From JAJDFU01 sp964640855 (GTDB taxonomy: Bacteria > Bacteroidota > Bacteroidia > Chitinophagales > Saprospiraceae): 64,000 bases of DNA. Made by a program: the position numbers and the translations under genes. Shown here one piece after another: positions 54,928 through 61,326 of this stretch (its first letter is position 1; each line of letters opens with the position of its first letter). The stretch spans positions 4,891-68,890 of the forward strand of contig CAZXIX010000010.1 of the NCBI GenBank assembly GCA_964640855.1. The letters run 5' to 3'. The notes beneath the pieces are model-generated. The model worked only from the letters and a program-made list of their open reading frames with translations. It searched no databases and was not told the origin of the DNA.

Positions 54928-55557
54928 ATGTCCCCGGAATCCATGCAAAAGCTCATTGCCGACGGCAAGACCCGGCAAGCCATTCAGGCTTTGCGGTCCG
55001 TCTCTTCCCAGGATGAAGACTGGGTAAACAAGGTCCGCATGCAATCCTCCCGCTTTGAGACCCTCGAAAACCAAAAACACGAGGGTACCTTGACTCCGGC
55101 GGAGTACACCCTCGAAAAGAACAAGATCGACAGGGCCCTGCTCCATTTGATCGAACAGATGCCGGCGGATGCCAGGGTGGCCCCCGGGCCCGGCAGGTCC
55201 GGAGCCAAAAGGCGAAACCTGATCATCGCTGCCATCACCTTCCTGGCAGCCGTAGCGACCATCACCGGATATACGCTGAAGGATTTTTGGGGAAAGGACA
55301 CTCCTCTAGAAATCCGCGAACCCGAAGGTCAGCCCGGGTATTCGGACAAGACTCCCCCGGCCCCGGCTGAGCCGCAAAATAGCGGACCCAACCTCAACAC
55401 CAATGGCGGAAACGTAAAATTGGAAACCCAAGGGGACCAAAGCCCGGCCGTCATCGGCACCGACGTGAATATTTCCTACGGTAAAATTGACCTGGAGGAG
55501 GAAGCTGCTGAGGCTACGCCCGATTCCGTGAAAACCGATAGCACGAAAAAGAAATAG
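54928..55557 (+). CDS. Membrane protein with EAD11-like domain and periplasmic SPAV motif
   Basis: The ATG at 54928 gives 209 residues (a GTG start at 54832 would add a poor Cys-rich stretch). Residues 5-78 resemble effector-associated domain 11: LIADGKTRQAIQAL, then WVNKVRMQSSRFETLENQKH and LTPAEYTLEKNKIDRALLHL. EADs are helical adaptors that join parts of bacterial conflict and signalling systems. Residues 97-116 form one membrane helix, and the tail, presumably periplasmic, is Pro-rich and carries GDQSPAVIGTDVNISYG at 169-185. The same SPAV...YG motif occurs twice in the exported TPR protein encoded next. I infer that the EAD end recruits a cytoplasmic effector while the tail meets the TPR protein. 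Confidence 0.72.
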   Translation: MSPESMQKLIADGKTRQAIQALRSVSSQDEDWVNKVRMQSSRFETLENQKHEGTLTPAEYTLEKNKIDRALLHLIEQMPADARVAPGPGRSGAKRRNLIIAAITFLAAVATITGYTLKDFWGKDTPLEIREPEGQPGYSDKTPPAPAEPQNSGPNLNTNGGNVKLETQGDQSPAVIGTDVNISYGKIDLEEEAAEATPDSVKTDSTKKK

Positions 55558-55637
55558 CCCAAAGCCGGATTACATGCTGGAAATCCATGTTTCAGAATGG
55601 TTTGTGGAATAGGGGATGGCTTTGGTTCCTTATAGTA

Positions 55638-55784
55638 GTAGGCGATTATTGAGTTTTATTTATTATTCGTTCCATTGTAGCGGCGAATTCATTCGCCGCC
55701 AGGGTGACGATTCAGGGCGGCAGTTAAAACAGCCGCGACAGTTGATCTGGAACGAATATTTCTTGAAAATCCATAATCGCCTGC
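55638..55784. repeat. MITE-like element with nested inverted repeats
   Basis: Outer arms AGGCGATTAT (55640-55649) and ATAATCGCCT (55773-55782) are perfect complements; further in, ATTCGTTCCA (55665-55674) matches TGGAACGAAT (55748-55757). In the centre, GCGGCGAATTCATTCGCCGC makes a perfect hairpin and GCGGC...GCCGC another. The whole, about 147 bp, lies between the EAD11 and TPR genes and has no coding frame. Confidence 0.65.
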
Positions 55785-55826
55785 CTGGCATATGAAATTT
55801 ATTCTCTGTATTCCAAGCCATCGGTA

Positions 55827-58709
55827 ATGCGACACCTGAAACCCATATTCTACCTAACCCTTCTCCTCCCCATTTTCCTCCCCGCCCAGAAGGTCACCAC
55901 CCGCGGCGACAACAGCCCGGCCGTCATAGCGCAGACCCTCTCCGCTACCTATGGCATCCGACCCGGTATCCTGGAGGAGCTGCTGGATATCTATGCCCTG
56001 CAGGGACTCTCCCCATCCGCTCGCACCGAACGTGTAAAAGCCCTGGCCGAGAAATACAAAAATCTCTCCAAAACCGGCGAGGTGCTCAGCCCTGAGCAGC
56101 AAAAGGAACTCGGCATTGCGGACAATCCGGAAGCCACCCGCGCCCTGGAATTCGACCTGTTCCTGTCCACTCACGGCCAAAACAGCCCGGCCGTCTATGC
56201 ACCGGGAGGCTACGTGGAAATTTGGTACGGCATCGCTCCCGAAGCCTTCAAAAGCATCTGGTCCACCCTGGAAAGCCAGCAACAGGATGCCGAGACTTTC
56301 GCCCGCCAACTGTCCGACCAGGTGCAAAAGTTCAAGACGCTGGGCGATGAACTGAAGGTGCGCGCCAAATACGATCCGGTAGCCCAGAAAGCCAGGGAAA
56401 AGCTGGATGCCGGCGACCTGGCTGGGGCCGAGCGGATCCTGCTGGAAGATGTCTTCGGCCTCAACAAACAAACCGCCTACCGGAATTTTGAAGCCGCCCT
56501 CATCCGCGAACTGAATCTGAAATACCGGGACACAACCACCCAATTGTTCCGCAACGCGGTGATGCTGGATCCCGAGAACGCGGATTACTGTCTTGTGTAT
56601 GCCGACAATCTGCAGCGCATGGCGCAATACGAGGAGGCCGTAGATCAATACGAAAAATCCATCCGTCTGGTCCGGCAGACCGCCGCCACCGACAGCAGCG
56701 AACTGAGCCTGCGGTACAACAACCTCGGCAGCACCTATAACTTCATGGGAGAATACGAGCGGGCCATCGAATACCTGGAAAAGTCGCTGGCCATTGACCG
56801 GCAATTGTATGGCGAAGCCCATCCCCTGGTGGCCATGGTGTACTCGAACCTGGGGCTGACCTATACCTACAAAGGCGATTTCGAAAAAGGAAGCCGCTTT
56901 TTCCGGCAGACCCTGGCCATCGATCAGGCGGTCTATGGGGATGACCACCCGACTACCGCCAGAAGCTACAACAACCTGGGGGAGGTCTTCCGACGGAAAG
57001 GGCAATACGACGAAGCGATCGCCAACTACGAAAAAGCACTGTCCATCTACCGCCAGGCCTTCGGAAACGTCCATCCCCAGGTGGCTCTGGTGTACAACAA
57101 CCTGGCTCTGATCCACGAAGCAAAAGGGGAATTTGATCAGGCGATCCTTTTACTGGAGGAAGCAGGAGCGATCGACCGGCAGATCTATGGAGAGATCCAT
57201 CCGGCCCTTTCCCGGAACTACAACAATCTGGGGGAGGCGTATCGCAATCAGGGCGAGTACCGCCCGGCCCTGGAAAATTACGAGAAAGCCTTGTCGATCG
57301 GCCGGCAGGTGCATGGGGAGATCCATCCGGAAGTTTCGGTGATCTACAACAACATAGGCCTGGTTTACAACGCGCAGAGAGACCACGACCGGGCTATCGA
57401 ATACCACGAAAAAGGTTTGTCCATCGGACGAGAAGTGTATGGGGGGATCCACCCGGAATTGGCGGCCATGCACAACAACCTGGGAGAAGCTCACCGCATG
57501 AAAGGGGCGAATGAGCAGGCGATCCGGTACTACGAACAAGCCCTGGCCATCGATCGGGAGGTCTATGAGGAACCCCACCCGCATACGTCCATGATCTACA
57601 ACAATGTAGCGTTGGTCCACATCGCTGAGGGGGCTTATGGAGAGGCCACCGACTACCTGGAAAAGGCGCTGGCCATCGACCGGGAGGTGTACGGGGAGAA
57701 GCATCCGTCCGTCGCGAGAAGCTACAATAACCTGGGGGAGGTGTTTCGGCAGCTCGGAGATCCTGCCCGGGCTCTCGAGTACTTCCATAAGGCGCTGAGC
57801 ATCAACCGCGCCATGTACGGGGAAAACCATCCCGAAGTGGCCGGCATCTACAACAACCTGGCCCTGATCGCCGAGTCGGAGGCGGATTACGAGCTGGCTT
57901 TGCTCCAGTTGGAAAAAGCCCTGGCGATCTATTTGCAGGTGTATGGGGAAAGCCATCCCCAGGTCGCTTCGGTTCATACCAATATGGGATTCATCCAGGA
58001 AGCCAGGGGCGCTTACGATCCGGCGATTGCCCAGTTGGAAAAAGCGCTGAAGATCTACCGGCAGATCTATGGCGAAAACCACCTGGAGGTGGCCAGAAGT
58101 TATAAAGATCTGGGAGAAGTTTACCACTTGAAAGGGGACTACAGGCCAGCGATCGACTGCTACGAAAAGGCCCTGCCCCTGTACAAAGGCCTGTTCCCGG
58201 AGGGGGATCCTGCAGCCATCACCTTACAACAGAACCTCGGCCGGGCCACCAACGAATGGGGGATGGGCTTTTTCCTCGAAGGTCAATACGAGGAGACCCT
58301 GGCCATTTTCCAAAAGGCCTTGCGGATCTGCGAGGAGTCGGGCGACGAGGCCTACACGGTCATCTGCCTGAATAACATAGGGACCAGTCTGAAATACCTG
58401 GAGCAATGCGATTCCGCTTTGGTCTATCTCGACCGGGGCATTACCTCCGCCGAATCCCAGGAAGCGAAGCTGATGGAATACGTAGAAACCTTGCCCGACA
58501 GCATTCGCAACGATCCGGATTTCCCGCCCGCCCTGGCCGAGGTTTCCTTCCGGCCGTATATCCTGCAGCTCTACTTCCACAAAGCCGGCTGCCTGGACCA
58601 ACTGGGGCAAAAGAAAAAAGCCCGCCAGCTCTTCGACCGGCTGAAAGGGGAAGCGATCCGGGACGAGAACGAGGCATTCCTGAAGGAGATCGAGGCGGAG
58701 GGGTATTGA
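55827..58709 (+). CDS. Exported TPR-array protein with two SPAV motifs
   Basis: 960 residues with a signal peptide (YLTLLLPIFLPAQ). Right after it comes GDNSPAVIAQTLSATYG (residues 27-43), and near residue 116 a second form, GQNSPAVYAPGGYVEIWYG; both match the tail of the EAD11-like protein upstream. A helical linker follows, then 12 unbroken 42-residue kinesin-light-chain-like TPRs (residues 292-795), each with the form YNNLGE...EKAL.I.R..YG..HP, and a few degenerate repeats. TPRs usually bind peptides or other TPR chains. With the neighbour, this looks like a periplasmic sensor or scaffold coupled to a cytoplasmic effector domain. No enzymatic domain is visible. Confidence 0.85.
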   Translation: MRHLKPIFYLTLLLPIFLPAQKVTTRGDNSPAVIAQTLSATYGIRPGILEELLDIYALQGLSPSARTERVKALAEKYKNLSKTGEVLSPEQQKELGIADNPEATRALEFDLFLSTHGQNSPAVYAPGGYVEIWYGIAPEAFKSIWSTLESQQQDAETFARQLSDQVQKFKTLGDELKVRAKYDPVAQKAREKLDAGDLAGAERILLEDVFGLNKQTAYRNFEAALIRELNLKYRDTTTQLFRNAVMLDPENADYCLVYADNLQRMAQYEEAVDQYEKSIRLVRQTAATDSSELSLRYNNLGSTYNFMGEYERAIEYLEKSLAIDRQLYGEAHPLVAMVYSNLGLTYTYKGDFEKGSRFFRQTLAIDQAVYGDDHPTTARSYNNLGEVFRRKGQYDEAIANYEKALSIYRQAFGNVHPQVALVYNNLALIHEAKGEFDQAILLLEEAGAIDRQIYGEIHPALSRNYNNLGEAYRNQGEYRPALENYEKALSIGRQVHGEIHPEVSVIYNNIGLVYNAQRDHDRAIEYHEKGLSIGREVYGGIHPELAAMHNNLGEAHRMKGANEQAIRYYEQALAIDREVYEEPHPHTSMIYNNVALVHIAEGAYGEATDYLEKALAIDREVYGEKHPSVARSYNNLGEVFRQLGDPARALEYFHKALSINRAMYGENHPEVAGIYNNLALIAESEADYELALLQLEKALAIYLQVYGESHPQVASVHTNMGFIQEARGAYDPAIAQLEKALKIYRQIYGENHLEVARSYKDLGEVYHLKGDYRPAIDCYEKALPLYKGLFPEGDPAAITLQQNLGRATNEWGMGFFLEGQYEETLAIFQKALRICEESGDEAYTVICLNNIGTSLKYLEQCDSALVYLDRGITSAESQEAKLMEYVETLPDSIRNDPDFPPALAEVSFRPYILQLYFHKAGCLDQLGQKKKARQLFDRLKGEAIRDENEAFLKEIEAEGY
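56700..58211 (+). repeat. Twelve tandem 126-bp TPR repeats
   Basis: Twelve copies of 126 bp without indels. From copy 3 to copy 10 they alternate between an NNLGE type and an NNLAL/NNIGL/NNVAL type, giving an 84-residue (252-bp) higher-order repeat. This suggests growth by duplication of a two-TPR unit. Confidence 0.8.
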
Positions 58710-58803
58710 CGGGCTTCCCCCCGCATGCAAAAAAGCTCCATCTATCCTGCTGTCCGATGGGAGGAATGATTACATTTAAAGAAACCAGCCCATTTCTTTT
58801 CTC

Positions 58804-59673
58804 ATGGAACAACTGATCACCGACCTCTGGACGGAATTTCAAGGCTATTACGACGATTTCGTGGCCTTCCTGCCCAAATTGCTGGTCGCCTCCCTGCTCT
58901 TCATCCTGTTTTACCTGCTGGCCTACCGGATCCGGCTTTTTGCCCGCCGGATGCTGGAGGATCGCATGAAAGACCCGCTGCTGGCCAATTTCCTCGCCGG
59001 CGTGATTCGCGGACTGGTCGTGGTTCTGGCCTTTTTGCTCGTGCTCAAGATCGTGGGCTGGGACGGCGTGGCCGGCGGACTGCTCGCCAGCGCCGGGGTG
59101 GGCGCCTTCATCATCGGCTTTGCCTTCCGCGACATCGGCGAGAACTTCCTGGCCGGCATCATGCTGGCTTTCCAGCGGCCCTTCAAACTGGGCGACCTGG
59201 TCGAGATCGAAGGCATCAAAGGCAAGGTGGTCAACATGACCATCCGCGATACCCAGGTGAAGACCGACGAAGGCATCGACGTGTTCATCCCCAACGGCAA
59301 CATCATCAAATCCCCCCTGAAGAACTACACCATCGACGGCGATCTGCGCTTCGACTTCACCGTGGGGATCGACTACAGCGCCAACCTCAAGGAGGCCGTG
59401 CAGATCGTGATGGACACCCTGAAAACCATACGCGGCGTGATGCAGGACCCACGCCAGCCCGTTGTGATCGTCGAAAACCTGGGCGCCAGCGCCGTCAACC
59501 TCCACGTCTTTTACTGGATCGACGCTTTCGACCCCTCACTCTCCGGAGCGGACGTCAAGAACAAGGCCGTAGCCAGCGTCCTGGCCGCCCTCGATCAGGC
59601 CGGGATCTACATGCCGGCCGACATCATGGAGGTCAAAAACTACCGCGACCTGGAAATTAAGTCCTCGGTGTAG
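58804..59673 (+). CDS. MscS-family small-conductance mechanosensitive channel
   Basis: 289 residues, the size of E. coli MscS. Three membrane segments are visible (LLVASLLFILFYLLAY, GLVVVLAFLLVLKIVG, GGLLASAGVGAFIIGFAF), followed by the conserved beta-domain entry DIGENFLAGIMLAFQRPFKLGDLVEI and VFIPNGNIIKSPLKNYT. It opens under membrane tension and lets out solutes during hypo-osmotic shock. It lies 94 bases after the TPR gene and may or may not share its transcript. Confidence 0.93.
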   Translation: MEQLITDLWTEFQGYYDDFVAFLPKLLVASLLFILFYLLAYRIRLFARRMLEDRMKDPLLANFLAGVIRGLVVVLAFLLVLKIVGWDGVAGGLLASAGVGAFIIGFAFRDIGENFLAGIMLAFQRPFKLGDLVEIEGIKGKVVNMTIRDTQVKTDEGIDVFIPNGNIIKSPLKNYTIDGDLRFDFTVGIDYSANLKEAVQIVMDTLKTIRGVMQDPRQPVVIVENLGASAVNLHVFYWIDAFDPSLSGADVKNKAVASVLAALDQAGIYMPADIMEVKNYRDLEIKSSV

Positions 59674-60043
59674 GATAATAATCCCGGGATCGGGTAGGGG
59701 AGAGGTGGACTATTTGGGCTCCTTAGACGGATGCCTACGGGCAGAAGGAGAATATTTTTTCTTTTAAGTTAAGGATATTGTCATGCCTAATGGTTTCAAT
59801 TTCAATTTTTCGATGGTATTCTTATCGATTTACGTTTATAAAAATATGCTTACGGCTCTATTTCCATTAGGAATTTTACTGGTTTTGAAATAACATTACA
59901 TCAACGAGTTAAGAAAAACAGGTTTTAACCCTTACCCAGTTACCCCCCCCTGAACCTGTTTTCATCCTATGGACTGTATCCCCTGCGGGGAAGAATGGTA
60001 TTTAAATAGAAAATCGACTCGCTTTTAACTAAACCCCTATGGC
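59674..60043. other. Intergenic region with a stem-loop
   Basis: 370 bases with no supported gene; a 36-codon frame at 59783 (MPNGFNFNF...) is too short to trust. AAAACAGGTT (59915-59924) pairs with AACCTGTTTT (59953-59962) around a 28-base loop containing a run of eight C; this may be a leader or terminator structure. Confidence 0.4.
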
Positions 60044-61306
60044 ATGAAGTGGACCTGCTTCATATTTCTTTTAATGGTATCTACGGCCTTAACCGGACAG
60101 ATCAATCGGTCGTTCAGGTTTTACGGCACTCAGCTTTTCAACCGGATCCTGGAAGAAGAATTCCCGGAAATCAGGGATCGGCGAGAGGTTCTTGATGTCG
60201 AAACGCAGAGTCGGTTGCAGGAAAACTTCAATTTGAAATGGCTGGAAAAAGAGATCATTCTGCCGGTGGTATTTCATCTTTTGATTCCGGAGGGGGATTC
60301 ATCAATCCCTTTTGAGGTACTGCATTCCCAACTTCATGCTACCCATCTTCATTTCAGCAAGCTTCCCGAAAAGGCTGGCCATCCGAAAGATTCCTTAACC
60401 GGATTTTGGGACCGGGCGGGACGCATCCCCTTGAATTTTTGTTTTCGGGACCCCAAAGATCAGACGCCCTGGGTCGAATCCAAAAGAAGCCCAAGGAAAG
60501 AATGGCCGGTCGGTACGGATTTAATGAGGGTCTCTCAGGGTGGATTAGAGGCATGGGATCCATCCCGATACCTAAATGTCTGGATAGCAGAATTGGAAGG
60601 CAACGTGGCCGGCTTTGCGCAATACCCCGGAGGCATACCCGATTACGATGGGATCGTAATTGACCCGGATTTCTTTGGTCTTCGCAAAGATCCTCTTCAT
60701 CCCTATGCCCTTGGGAAGACCTTCACCCATCTGCTGGGCAGTTATTTAGGTATGTACGAATTGTGGAATACCTACCTGTCTTGTGAGGACGATGGAGTGG
60801 AGGACACTCCGGTACACAATGCATCCAATTACGGAATCCCTGAATATATGCACTACAGCATGTGCCCGGGAGAGGGAATCGAAATGACCTCCAACTTTAT
60901 GGACGGGGTAGATGATTCCGAGATGTATTTATTTACCCGGGGGCAGGTCAGGCGAATTGCTTCCATCCTTTTTGGAAAAGGACCTAGAAGTATGCTTACT
61001 GAAGGCGTTTCGCTTTGTTCCCCGATTGAAAAAATGAATACTGGCGGAAAGCAGTACCCATTTACCTTGTCTCCCAACCCCGCTCAAGACCAAATTTTCC
61101 TTCAATGGGATCAATCCAGCGAATCTGAACTCAATTTGATTGTCTTCAACCCCGAGGGAAAGCGTGTAAGGTCCCTTAGCCTTCCCGGAAAAGCCGGAAC
61201 CAATTCTTATACCCTGAATCTGGATGGGCTTTCTGGAGGACTTTATATTCTTCTGGCCCAGGGTAAGGATCATGTATTTGCCCAACGATTTCTTTTACTT
61301 AACTAA
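60044..61306 (+). CDS. T9SS-exported M43-like pseudopeptidase
   Basis: 420 residues. A signal peptide (FIFLLMVSTALTGQ) precedes an M43 (pappalysin-type) metallopeptidase-like domain, recognised by LPVVFHLLIP, YLNVWIAELEGNVAGFAQYPGG-type text, EDDGVEDTPVHNASNYG and NFMDGVDDSEMYLFTRGQVRRI. In active members the zinc site reads HExGHxxGxxH; here the same place reads HLLGSYLGMYE at residues 229-239, so only the first His survives and the catalytic Glu is Leu. The C-terminal 75 residues (FTLSPNPAQDQIFLQ to QRFLLLN) form a type IX sorting domain. Probably a binding rather than cleaving protein. 20 bases before the RHS-like gene. Confidence 0.8.
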   Translation: MKWTCFIFLLMVSTALTGQINRSFRFYGTQLFNRILEEEFPEIRDRREVLDVETQSRLQENFNLKWLEKEIILPVVFHLLIPEGDSSIPFEVLHSQLHATHLHFSKLPEKAGHPKDSLTGFWDRAGRIPLNFCFRDPKDQTPWVESKRSPRKEWPVGTDLMRVSQGGLEAWDPSRYLNVWIAELEGNVAGFAQYPGGIPDYDGIVIDPDFFGLRKDPLHPYALGKTFTHLLGSYLGMYELWNTYLSCEDDGVEDTPVHNASNYGIPEYMHYSMCPGEGIEMTSNFMDGVDDSEMYLFTRGQVRRIASILFGKGPRSMLTEGVSLCSPIEKMNTGGKQYPFTLSPNPAQDQIFLQWDQSSESELNLIVFNPEGKRVRSLSLPGKAGTNSYTLNLDGLSGGLYILLAQGKDHVFAQRFLLLN

Positions 61307-61326
61307 CTAAGCCCCTTTACCCGATA

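Noticed and set aside
55854..58127. Two long minus-strand frames opposite the TPR protein
   Set aside because: They mirror the 126-bp repeats and have no independent signal or domain.
56700..58211. Regular 126-bp repeats as a CRISPR array
   Set aside because: Repeats are adjacent, coding and in frame, with no spacers; they are TPRs. No CRISPR array was seen anywhere in the window.
59783..59893. 36-codon hydrophobic frame after the MscS gene
   Set aside because: Too short and AT-rich to separate from chance; no conserved context.
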